Below, piece after piece: positions 45,913 to 56,509 of a stretch of 64,000 nucleotides of DNA. Position 1 is the first letter of the stretch; every line of letters starts with the position of its first letter. The stretch is from Cryptomeria japonica. Taxonomy: Eukaryota; Streptophyta; Pinopsida; Cupressales; Cupressaceae. The stretch is from the NCBI RefSeq assembly GCF_030272615.1, contig NC_081405.1, positions 570,209,095 through 570,273,094 on the forward strand, in the 5' to 3' direction. The notes under the pieces were generated by a model. The model was not told where the DNA came from. It saw nothing but the letters and a program-made list of their open reading frames with translations, and searched no databases. A program made the position numbers and the translations under genes.

Positions 45913-47925
45913 CTACTCAAATGTCCCCATGTTGATGCTGAAAGATACCCCCTCCAAAGGTGGTAAACTGTGCCACGCTGCTGAAAAAGGCACTCCAAGA
46001 TCTAGTGGAGATGGATGTAGAACATGTCCTAAAGACTCACATGTCTCCTCAAAACATAAAGAGACCTCCTCCAACTGCTGTACATAAGTATCCACAATCA
46101 TGTCAACCTCGACAGAATGATCATGTAGAGAATGAACAAGAGGGTCAGAGTGTGCCCTTGCAACAATTGAAGAAGGATCACCTTCATCAAAGAGAAGAAG
46201 AATGTCATCAATGATGTCTCCCAAATGTGCAATGTAGGATTCCATAAATAAACCTGTAATATCTGTCAAGTAATCATCCCATGAATCTGAAGTTGGAAGA
46301 CAATGAATATCCTACTGCACTGAATCACATGAAGGCAAAACTGTCGCACTATCTGCATCATCAGGTGCAATAGGTGATGTGATATCAATATGAGGAGATG
46401 AAATACAAGACTCTAGAATGGGGTCACATGTGAGAATCCCCATGTTCAAGTGTCCAAAGTTCTCCTCAAAATCTGAACCATCACAAGAAGTGTGATCGTC
46501 ATGTGTAGAATCATCAAATGTGAAATCATCATCATCAACAAAATCTGAAAAGGAGTATAACCGAGATGCATGATCAACCACCCCAGTTGAAATGATAACT
46601 CTAGTCTCCAAGTCTCTAATGAAAATTGAGTCAGGTGTGAACTCCACAACTCTCTTAGTTGCGCCATGTGTGATTTGATAGATAGAAAGGAGATTGTTTG
46701 TCAAGTGGGGTACACACAACACATCATTGAAGGAGTTATCTCCAATGTCAATAGATCCTTTCCCAATCACATCCATGTATGTATGATTGCCCATCAAAAT
46801 TTGTGGCATGGTGCAAGGCTCAAATGTAGAGAACATAGACTATGAAGATACCATATGATGAGAAGCCCCTGAATTGAGAAGCCATCGCTCTGAATCATGA
46901 CTAATAGTAGCACATAGAGCTTTTCCTTTTCTTGTTCCAAAAGAGTGAGTCTTTCCACTTGTAGAAGCCATGAAAGCTTGCCCTTTTCCTTTTGAATGTG
47001 AGGAAGTGGAAGTTGATGAATCATCCTTCTTGTAAACTTTAGGTAAATCAATGTTATGCTTTTTGATGATATGTGTGAGCTCATCAATCTTCCTAGAATG
47101 GCAACGATGCTCCTCATGACCAATATTTTTACAATAAGCACAAGTATGTCTCTCCCTCTTTAGTGAATTATCTCTCTTGGAAGAGGATGAATCTCCTTGT
47201 TGTGGAGAAGATGATGCTTTTTCTTTAGGCTTTGATTGCCATTTCTTCTTGTTTGAGTTGTCCTTTCCTTGATTTCCTTTGTTCCCTTGATTTGCCACTA
47301 ATGCTTGAGACTTAGAAGCTTTAAGAATGCCCATGCTTATCAACTTAGTTTGTTCCATCATCAACATTTCATTGAAAGCATCAAATGTAGGCATTTTGTA
47401 GCTTGAACCCATTGTCATCCTATGGGTTTGGAAACTAGAAACAAATGTTGCATATTCTTGTGGAAGCTTGCCTATCAAGTTGAATATCAATTGAGTATCC
47501 TTTTTATCAATGCCACAATCTTTGAGTTGTGCCCTCAACTCATTTGCCTTAGTGACATAATCTTTTATAGTATCAAAGTTCTTGGGATCTAACACGGTGA
47601 GATCACTATCAATTTTATATCCCCTAATCTCATCAACTTGACCATACAAGTCTTGAAACTTTTGCCAAGCATCTTTGATTAGAGTACATTTTTCAATATG
47701 AAAAATGAGATCCTTTGATACATACTTTCTTAAGGTACCAATTGCCATGATATTTTTAGTGATCTAATCCAAGTGACCAACTGGATCAACCTTAGGATCA
47801 GCGGGAGCAACAATAGTTCCATCAATGTAATGAGTGAGTCATTTTTCCATAAGTTTACTCAATGCATCAATTTTCCAAGTAGCATAGTTATGTGGAGTTA
47901 AGAGAGGAAACTTAGAAGAACCCAT
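45913..47925 (-). pseudogene. gag: C2 gag-protease with pre-integrase remnant
   Basis: A single frame from ATG 47925 (MGSSKFPLLTPHNYATW), broken by stops near 47845, 47760, 46840 and 46312. Gag core of the copia UBN2 type (FHIEKCTLIKDAWQKFQDLY, YVTKANELRAQLKDCG, LIGKLPQEYATFVSSF), then a CCHC knuckle CAYCKNIGHEEHRC (about 47125-47165). The copia protease follows (RWLLNSGASHHMVSS, where N replaces the catalytic D of DSG), then a VLCVPHLTNNLLSI segment. The last part (46269-45913) has no homology I recognise. The D to N change would abolish proteolysis. Confidence 0.85.
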
Positions 47926-49396
47926 ACCAGCAAAAAGAAAGGAAAACAAGAGCACAAAAGCACAAGAGACACCCCCCCAAATTCACTCAATCAAAGTACC
48001 CCCCCCAAAGTGATGATTTTGGCACTTTATACTTAGTGTGATTACAATGAGCCACTTGCAAAACAAGGCAAAGTGGAATTATGATGCAAATTTTACAACT
48101 TCTCAAATGAGATACAAGAGAATTCAATCAATAGTGCAATGAATCTAACTGAGATTCAAGCAAATATACAAGTACCAAGAGCGCCAAAAATGGCCAAAAT
48201 ATGAGAGTATAATTTCTACTTACACTGGCATCAATTTGATAGCATCATGTGAAAGTAGACGAAAAAATACGCACTTTCAAAAAAAACGGCACCTGAAAAG
48301 GAGGTCGTATGACCCCAAACGAAGCATCTGAAGTTGCAAAAACTGGGATTACTCAGGTACAGTCACCAAAAACTATATTTTCTGAAACATCCATGAATCA
48401 AAATCAAAAAATTTCTTCACCACTGCGGAGAGCGCAAAATTCTAGCCCATTTCAAAAAAAATTGCACCCAAAAATGGAGCAAAAATGAGCAAGTTATGGC
48501 CATTTGAAGTTGAACTGCAAAATCAAAAATGCAAATTAGAGGGGCCTGCAATTTTTTTGAAAAATGCTGACGTGGCACTGACGTTATCAAGTCACTAGGT
48601 TAAATTTGAAGACCGTATGACCATCGCAAAAACTTTGCCTCCCTGCTGACTGGGTGTCCGTACTGTACGGATAACTGACATGGCAGATGGCTGTGCAGTC
48701 CGTACCGTACGGATTTGCTGACTGGGTGAGCCATGTGGTGTCACGAGTTGTACCCACAGGCCAGTGGCCGCCTACCACGTGGTACATGCGGGTCCTCCGG
48801 GTGTGCTGCTGACAGAGGACACGTAGGACCGGGTTAACGTGGCATGGAGGCCGGCGGGCGTTATCGGGAGGAGCCGGCGCGGTGACAGGCGAGTGAGTGG
48901 AGCTGCTGGTGGTGCTGGGCGGTGCTGCTGCCGTGGAGATTTGTTTTGCCGGTGGGAACCTATGGATGGTGGCGGCGTCATGCGGCAAGGACGGGACATG
49001 GCACTGCAGCAAGTACAGGTGCGATGTCCGAAATGGTCAGGTGCGCCTGCAACCTGCAACACGCAGGTACGGGGGGGTCTGCGGACCCCCCAAAAACACT
49101 TTTTGATTTTTTTGTTTTTTTTGAATTTTTTTTTGATGATTTTTTTTTTTTTCGAAAAATATATTAAAAAAATTTGAAATCCGTACGATTATAGCAAAAT
49201 TGGTGAAAAAATTTTTCTCACCAAAATAGGTTGACTTTATAACCAAAATTCATGGAAACAGCCTTCTGGACACAATGGCGGGGTCGGATCTGGTCTAGGA
49301 CGCCTCCAAAAGATGTTGCTCCTCAGATCTACCTCTTGACGTCGCAATAATGCCTCTTCAAGACGAATCAATGAAGCCGCAATAGCTCTGATACCA
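47926..49396 (-). other. C2 leader with GC-rich block and primer site
   Basis: The primer site is the minus-strand TGGTATCAGAGCTATT (49381-49396), initiator-Met type, adjoining the LTR. The leader contains a GC-rich block (about 48640-49080) unlike its AT-rich surroundings. It holds two near-identical near-palindromes, GTCCGTACTGTACGGAT (48656-48672) and GTCCGTACCGTACGGAT (48698-48714). A T-rich run follows at 49100-49155. No gene is supported. Confidence 0.7.
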
Positions 49397-49874
49397 TGTG
49401 AAATTTTGCCAAGATCAAGAGCTCAATGAAATGTAAAAAATAGAGACACAATATAGGACAAGAATAAACTATATTCTCATCAATAGAAAATGATCAATAT
49501 CATGATTACATAGTTACATACAATGTAGATGAGCTTGCTTATATAGGCAAGGCTAGGGATATGTGAGCACACAAACATGACATGTGGCTCAATAAGAAAC
49601 AAGGGTAGGTAGGAAATAGGTGTGGGTAGGTAGGAGAAATAATATAATAGTCCACATGAGGTGGATCACCCACTGAATGTGGAGTGTAACAACAATAGTG
49701 GAGTGTAACAACAAGATCAACACCATAAAAGGTGGAATTTCTCCTACACACACTATCCCAATGTGGCACAAACACCCAAGTGTCTCATACCCAAACTACT
49801 ATGAAATGCATTATCCTAAGTAAACTTAAGTAAGGTGTAATAATATCCATGATGAATAATTATTTACACCAACA
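49397..49874 (-). repeat. C2 5' LTR
   Basis: 478 bp. A strong TATA box, CTATATAAG, is present on the minus strand at 49538-49546. Confidence 0.92.
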
Positions 49875-50119
49875 CTTCCAAGTCAATGTGTGCAGGTATT
49901 TTACTCGGAGGTTCCACATAAACCGGGTTGGTCATTTGTTGTTAGACATGATCCAAGAGGAAGGCCGATAATGTATAATATGATGGAAGAAGAAGATACC
50001 GAAGAAGTAGAAGATGATATAGATGATGATTACGACCGACAGTTAGTCGATGATGTTCCTGATGGAAATGTACATGAAGAAGAAGCTGATGATGATGATG
50101 CTACTACTGGTGATGATGG

Positions 50120-50277
50120 TGGTGATGGTGATGGTGATGGTGATGGTGATGGTGATGGTGATGGTGATGGTGATGGTGATGGTGATGGTGATGATGATGA
50201 CGATGACGAACACAATGACAATGACGATGATGATGACAATGATGACGACGACGACGACGATGACGACGATGACGACA

Positions 50278-50332
<55 letters not shown>

Positions 50333-50370
50333 CGATGATGATGACGATGATGATCATCATCATCATGATG
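50120..50370 (+). repeat. GAT/GGTGAT microsatellite encoding the Asp-rich tail of the transposase
   Basis: GGTGAT units (50122-50190) and then GATGAT/GACGAT units (to about 50360) keep an open frame of Asp-Gly and poly-Asp ending in HHHHDEFDEEEDQ and TGA at 50394-50396. Confidence 0.9.
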
Positions 50371-50811
50371 AGTTTGATGAAGAAGAAGATCAATGACATG
50401 AATGAAATGTATGAGATGCGATTATTATATTATCTATTTAATATTGATATCTTGATAGAAATTGATTTGACTTATATGGTTACATAAATAATTCATATGT
50501 TTTGAATTCTAATGCCATTACTTAATTAATTCATGATGCACCTCTAGCTATGTGATAGATGGTGATTTAAAATATATATGTGATGGATTACATGCTTATG
50601 ATGATACATGTGACATTTTTTGAACTTTGTGTTTGTTTATGGAATGTGGACTACTTTTTAGCTATGTGATGGATTACATGTTTATGATGATACATATGTG
50701 ATGCTTATGATGCTTATGATACTGCAGTATTTATTGTTTATCAAATTACAAATGTAATGCTTATGATGCTCAATTGTTGGTGCAGGAACCTGAACCCCTT
50801 TGACGAGGATC

Positions 50812-52373
50812 ATGCATAGTCTCATGGATCGACAGGTACAAGTCAATACACCTTATAGAAATAATATATTTTTTTTAAATTACAAGAAAAACAAACTTCC
50901 TCAGTTTTTCAAACCTCAACATTAGCAGCAAATCTAATACAGTTATCAACACTTGAGGCCCCAGTTGGACTTAAATTTTAATCTGAACATCAACTTTGTG
51001 GCCGACTTCTTCATCAATATTACCCTCATTTGCAAAATATCTCTCATTACCAACTAACTCTCTCATTTGATGGTGCACAGGTATCACCAAATAGGTATTT
51101 GTCAGATGTGTCTTCCTCGAGTGAGGGAAATGCAGGAATAGAAGAGGAAAGTGAGACATGTAGTAGATCTCAAATAGGGAGATCAACTAGAGGTCAAAAG
51201 ATTAGAAGAAAATTCAGTAAATGCATGGAATTTTTTCTTGCTCAAGGGGGGTCATGTTCTTATGATGATGAGACCAAAGGCGACATTGAGGTGCCCTTGA
51301 GGTACAAACATCTACTGAAACAATGTGTACCCAAGCAACTTCCTCCAATAAACACTAATTTTTGTGTTAATGAGAGGATATATCACATAGCACCTTCGTC
51401 GTTACATGGTTTGGGCCTAATTTCCATGGACAACATAAAGGTCTGTTACAACAAAGTTGCTGAATTGATGGAGTTTGTTGGACCTTGTTACAATTATGAT
51501 GATTGGATGCAGATTGTTCGATATAAAAAAGGTATGCGTAGGTATGCACTGTCAGCCAATTATATACAACAAAAAGATAATGATCAAAGTAAATGAGTGG
51601 CTATATACATTGATGGAAGGCCAAAAGCAATAGGGAATATTGTAGGTTTTATAAATAGTACACGACCTGGGTCAACTAATAAGCAACCCAATTGCATATT
51701 TGAGGCACGTGAGGGAAATTGTGTGTTTGTATGTGCGATAAAATCAATAAGTGCAGGGGAAGAGCTGCTAATCAATTACAATTTGAATCGTATAGATACA
51801 AACAAAGTTACTATCATGGGGGTGGTACGTACTATATATATATACCATTTAAGCCAACTTCCAATTAATGAATCTAATAAACCATTGTATTATTAAGTTT
51901 TTTTGCTAAGTCTATTGATTTCATTTCGCTAACATTTTTATATTTTTTCTTTGTCATAGGGCCACATGGATCCACCACATAGCATAGATAGGGGTGTAGG
52001 TCCCGACACTTCTATGGAGCAAGTAAACCTCATTGTAATTGTACAAATTAGATAGAAGCAAACTGTTACATTATGATCTTTTCTTGAGTGTTTTGAAGTA
52101 ATTTTGATAGTGTTAATTATATTCTTGTCATAGACGGATGTTTGGGATAAGGGAAAGGAACTTGCAATACCTCAGCACCTCCATAGAGATGTGGGGCACT
52201 CGACAGTGTTATGCGTTGATGACATCGCACTTAGCACAAACCCTATACAATTGGTACAAAAGAATATTAGAAAAATTAGCCAAGAGATTGTTGATTTGGC
52301 AACCATAAGCCCTTAGACTGATGAGATAATAGAGAGGGTGCAACTATTGTTGCAGACAGAGGAAAACTTGCAA
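50812..52373 (+). pseudogene. SET-domain-like coding region within the CACTA
   Basis: Likely exons: 50812-50835 (MHSLMDRQ), 51081 to about 51815, 51960-52022 and 52134-52373. The first three splice junctions are phase 0 with GT..AG borders. Exon 2 resembles a SET domain in order: SSLHGLGLISM (GxG cofactor loop), VAELMEFVGPCYNYDDW, YIDGRPKAIGNIVGFINSTRPG and QPNCIF (the RFINHSC.PN region), VCAIKSISAGEELLINYN (the AGEELxxxY motif). The NHS of active enzymes reads NST here. SET proteins methylate lysine, often on histones; activity here is inferred at best. In-frame TGA at 51594-51596 and TAG at 52314-52316 break it. It lies between the transposase and the Transposase_24-like exons, on the same strand. 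Confidence 0.68.
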
Positions 52374-52488
52374 GTAAGCAATAATGAAAGATTTAATCAT
52401 AGCAAAAGTTCAATAATGGTTTATATTTTTTTCTCTTTTATGTCATTAACTAAAATATGTATGTGTTGTTTTTACAAAAATTTATAAG

Positions 52489-54786
52489 GCCTCATCATCC
52501 CGGTGGCGATGATCAGGGTATTGCGGGTAGTTCAGGTGATGACCATGTTCTATATATTAAAACCACTCCTTTGGACTTGTGAACTTGCTTCTTTAATGTT
52601 TTATATATTTAATGTATTACTCTTCAAGTGCTGACATGGGTCCGAGGTCGACCCCAACTATATTGCTGACTACAATGTCGGCAACACATAGCATGCAGAC
52701 ATTGTCTGTTGCACCGACTCGTGTTGACCCACCCACTGGTGGTAGATCCCTCTTTTTCTCTCTCTTTCGTTATGTTTTTATTACCCTTGAAGTGTTATTT
52801 CTTGGAGGCATTTCATAATGGATTCATTTACTATGGTAGGAGATGCACATGAGGATGCACTAGAGGCGACTATTGGTTATAACAGACCATCATTTCTTGG
52901 ATCTTCCTGTATTGCTAGTATGGGAATGTTTTAGGCCACATTGGTGGTGAGCGATAAAGAATTGATTCCCTTGAAGATACAGAAGGTTCCAGGTACTTTA
53001 AAATTATTATTATATATAGTCTAATTGTAATTTACTTACTGAGCACTCATTTTCGACTAATGATCGCATGTTTTTTTGGTAGGAAATTTTTTTTTATAAA
53101 AATCTTAATGACATGACATTATAGATATTTGGGCCCACCGTACATAAAAGGTGGAACATCATATGTGAACTAAACCTTATCCACTATTTTGATTTCATAT
53201 CATTGCTGGAATAGTTTTCCTTTTATCCATTTCTTGAACTATATCAAAGGTAGCTTTAGTTTCTTTCTAAATCTAACAGGTTTGTTTTTGCTTTAAAGGT
53301 GGAATGACCAAGAAAAAAAGTTAAAAGATGAACTCACAAACAGCATGGTAGGGTTGTTTAGAAATGACACATTCGACAAGACTAAGCTCTTGGAAAAAGC
53401 TGGCACATATCTAAAGTATGTGAGGGACCAATACAGGACACATTTAGAGAAGAACGTAAAGTATGAATGTCCCCCCATGATTCCGGAGAGGGAGTGGAAG
53501 GACCTGATTTTGGATGCAAAGGAGAGAATTGAAAGGAAAAAAGGAAATACACCACCAGACGCTAGAAGAAGGTATGTGATACTATTAAGAATGTGAATAT
53601 GTACTAATTATTCATTATATTTATATAATCTAACATATTTCAAACTTTTCATAGATTGAGTGACACGTCAAAGGCAACCAAGGCAAGAAAAGAAAAGCAT
53701 GGGCAACAAAAACATGGCTCTAGTGGTTATATGAAACTTGCCGCATGAATTGTAAGAATCAGTAAATTAAGTATCACATCAAAATATTTATAAATTGTAT
53801 ACAATTTTTTTTGATCAAACAATACAAGCAAAATTCACAATACTAAGCAAAAATGTAGGGCTCTGAATTCAATAGAGCGCCCACAAAAGATGACAAGAGA
53901 ATTGGCTACCAGCAAGGCTATATAGCCATGGCTGAATGACTATGAGAATTGAGTGGGAAAACACGAGATTCTGATGCATCTGTCACAATGGTAAATAAGC
54001 TAAATGAAAATTATTTCAAATCGAATACTTGACCAATAATCTATTTGATGTTAAGTTTCAACATAAAGTGACTATATTTTTTTTAAATAAGCAAGCAATG
54101 ATAACACTGCGTGTGACATTGGAATGCAGCATGATAATCATGGAATAAAACTTGTACATGAAGGTCTGGATGTGCATCCTAGTAGTGGAGGTATTCATTT
54201 GCTATTCAAATTTTTTTATGTAATTATCAATACAATTAAACATCTTAAATTGAAAATTAGTGTAGTAATTAATGTAACCTTTATTGTTAATATTTTAGAG
54301 CATGTGGTCGGTGGTGACCAAGTGGAGCATGATCTGGGTAGACAACATTAGGAACGTGATGTTCCCCAATTAGGTAAAGAGGACCACTGTTATTCCTTTA
54401 AACAAATTTAATTGCAATTGGTGTATTGATTAATGTAACATTTCATATTTCAACTCCAAAGGATCTAGAGGGTGTTCAGCATGTCGAGGTTGAGGCTAGA
54501 CAAAATGATGTGGAAGATGATGTGGCCCCATCAAGTAAAGAGTGTAATGGTTGTGTTCTTTAAATTAATGAAATACTTTTAACAATAATAGAAAAATGTT
54601 TTGAATTTAACCCAATTCTTTGTTATTGTAGAGGACCCCCCTTTGGTTCAGCATCCTCATCCTTTGTATAAGACTAGGCATACATCAAGAGCACGAGAAG
54701 AGGGCAGAACATCTGAAGATGGGGGAAATGATGAAGAAGACGATGCTCCACTTAGACTTTACATAGCTTCAAAAAAAAAAAAAAAA
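52489..54786 (+). pseudogene. CACTA second gene: Ptta/En/Spm (Transposase_24-like) region
   Basis: A series of short exon-like blocks with GT..AG borders: about 52489-52535, 52628-52738, 52840-52990, 53299-53571, 53655-53751, 53868-53989, 54129-54189, 54300-54371, 54464-54535 and 54633-54786. The 53299-53751 pair reads EKAGTYLKYVRDQYRTHLEK, PMIPEREWKDLILDAKERI, then SKATKARKEKHGQQKHGSSG. This is the arrangement of the plant Ptta/En/Spm family (W, the N/K-rich block, then H.xGS). That family is associated with CACTA TnpA-like functions such as binding subterminal repeats. Several blocks contain stops (for example 53745-53747). It may be the 3' part of the same gene as the SET-like exons, but frames between 52373 and 53299 are not continuous. 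Confidence 0.68.
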
Positions 54787-56500
54787 AGAAATGATTGTAA
54801 TCTACCTTATTTGATAATGACTGATTTTTATGTGTTAATGAATGTAATTATGTGCTAATGAATGTTCATGAATTATATGTGTTGATGATTATTGATGAAT
54901 GTTGTGTGTTAATGAAAGTTAATGAATTTTATGTGTTAATGAACGTTATGTGATAATGAATGAATGTTATATTTTAATAATGGATGAAAGAATGAATGAA
55001 TGTTAGATGTTAACGGGGAATTTAGAGTGATGTTAGGGGGGGGGGGGGGGAGGGGGCAAATGAGCTTCCACCTTCACGTGGTTGGCCCTGTTAAGTAGAG
55101 AATATTAAACTATTCTCGAAAAAAATTGAAGCTCAATAAGATAACACACTTTTCAATATTTCATTATGTTGCACAGTTAATCTTATTGAATAATGTATGT
55201 ATATTGAATCTTAATTGCAGGGTCCAACAGAGCCAACATGAACAACACCATGGTGCCACTGCAAAAGTTGTGAATATGCCTCATCATGAATAAAGTTGAA
55301 TTAGCACATTCTCTGTAAAATCTCAAATGCTCTATACTTTGGAAGTTTTGAAATTTTTATGATCATATTGGTCCCCTGCCTAAAAGCTTTTTTCCTTGAT
55401 TTGTTTGTGATACACATTGAGAGATTTTTGTTTTCCTTTTATTTATGCATGTCTTACCCATTCTCCAAATGTTTCCCATTCTTATTTAGATTGTTGTATT
55501 TTTACATATGTTGGAATCTGTAGTTCCACGTACATGTTTTCTATGTTCTTTGTAACTATATGAAAAGGTGTAAAATGTGGGTATAGTCCAAAATCTTGAT
55601 TACCAACAAGCTATTGTTGTTTAATAGTTCAAGTGTTTGTATTAATTGAAACAGTTTAACCCTTTTAACATGTTTCATAGCAAACCTGCACTTTGTATGC
55701 AATCTTATTGTTACAGTTCAATTACTGAGGTGATGTGATTTTCAAAAGTATTCCGACAAAAAAAAAATTGGTTTTTATTTATGTATTTTATTAAAATTTT
55801 AGAGTTTCCTCATGAACATTTAAACTTAGAACGATTTAAAAATTCAATACAAGAGTACTGGACATAATTTCTGGAGATAGAACTGAAACTCTCTCCCATG
55901 ACTTCAGATTGTTTCCTTGCTCTCTAGGCTAGTAGCTTCCAGACACAAAACATAGGTCTTCTAAATTTTGTCCCAACATTAATTAGTTTCCTTTCTCTTC
56001 TTTTTCATCCTTTTGGAAAGAGAATTGGAAATTGTTAGGAATGAAAATCTTCCTAGGTGATTTGTTAAAATACAATGGGGAACTCAATCAAATTTTAATT
56101 CACTTCGTTTTAAGTTATTATCACAATTCATTGAATTATACTTACAAAAGGCTTATATTTCCAAGGTAAAATATCAGTATCTTTCTTGGGTGATATTAGA
56201 TAGTAGGGTCTCTTGGCTTAGACAAAATCACCCTCTCATTGTATTCAAATTAGATGCGTAGAAAAGCTAGATGCATCAATCGTTAAATCATAAACAAACA
56301 CAAGCTTAAAAATTGTGTTACCAAGTATGCTTGGAACCTAGCCTGTAACTAACTAGTTCATACTAGATATTGTTTGGGTATGGTATTCAATTCTATTAGA
56401 ATCTACAAAATAAATATTAACCTAGAAATTAATGTAAGTGATAACATTTTTAAAATTGTTAAATATAAATGATAATCAAATCAAAATAGCATAACATAGT
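54787..56500. other. CACTA right internal region, non-coding
   Basis: AT-rich, with GTTAATGAATGTT-like repeats (54830-55010), a 15-base G run (55036-55050) and a possible terminal exon or 3' UTR start at about 55221 (after TTGCAG). No gene is recognised. Confidence 0.5.
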
Positions 56501-56509
56501 TGATTTCAT

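Larger units (their letters stand above)
44953..49874 (-). mobile_element. C2: small copia-type non-autonomous LTR element (gag-protease only)
   Basis: Two 478-bp LTRs (plus-strand TGTGAGATTTTG to TTTACACCAACA) are flanked by CTTCC (44948-44952 and 49875-49879). It inserted in the last transposase exon; the transposase frame reads through the joined flanks. By eye the LTRs differ at nine sites (about 2%). A gag-protease gene lies on the minus strand. No integrase, RT or RNase H is visible although the gag ends with a pre-integrase-like region, so pol was lost. Confidence 0.92.
41070..50396 (+). pseudogene. CACTA TNP2-type transposase, at least nine exons, split by C2
   Basis: Exons by GT..AG borders and matching phases: 41070-41273, 41376-41743, 41838-42398, 42493-42672, 42756-43519, 43626-43705, 43839-44233, 44319-44521, 44600-44952, which continues at 49880-50396 after C2. 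Exon 1 has the Cys/His transposase-associated domain (CYCPCKICKGLKNRR). Later exons carry TNP2 blocks: ACPNDHIIYH, CPECHISRYQ, VPRKVLHYIPIIPR, WLIFVINNNIPPWMS, YIEPLIDELLELWNG, KGKFACLVCGPKMKSHH, MVEGYMVYQTM, ESQNRYYGILDDILE and QVFYSEVPHKPGWSFVVRHD. It would cut the element ends. Stops (for example in exons 1, 5, 7 and 9) and frameshifts (about 42258 and 44020-44070) inactivate it. The end is a long Asp-rich tail. Confidence 0.88.

Noticed and set aside
48839-49177. 112-codon plus-strand frame in the GC-rich C2 leader
   Set aside because: Arg/Gly-rich composition follows base content; overlapping frames are equally long and none resembles a known protein.
45095-49775. Matching frames in the two C2 LTRs (45095-45331 and 49539-49775)
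   Set aside because: LTR sequence read by chance in an open frame; no start context or domain.
50030-50487. Several long frames (poly-Ser, poly-Ile, poly-Met) over the GAT repeat
   Set aside because: They are alternative-frame readings of the same microsatellite; only the Asp frame continues the transposase.
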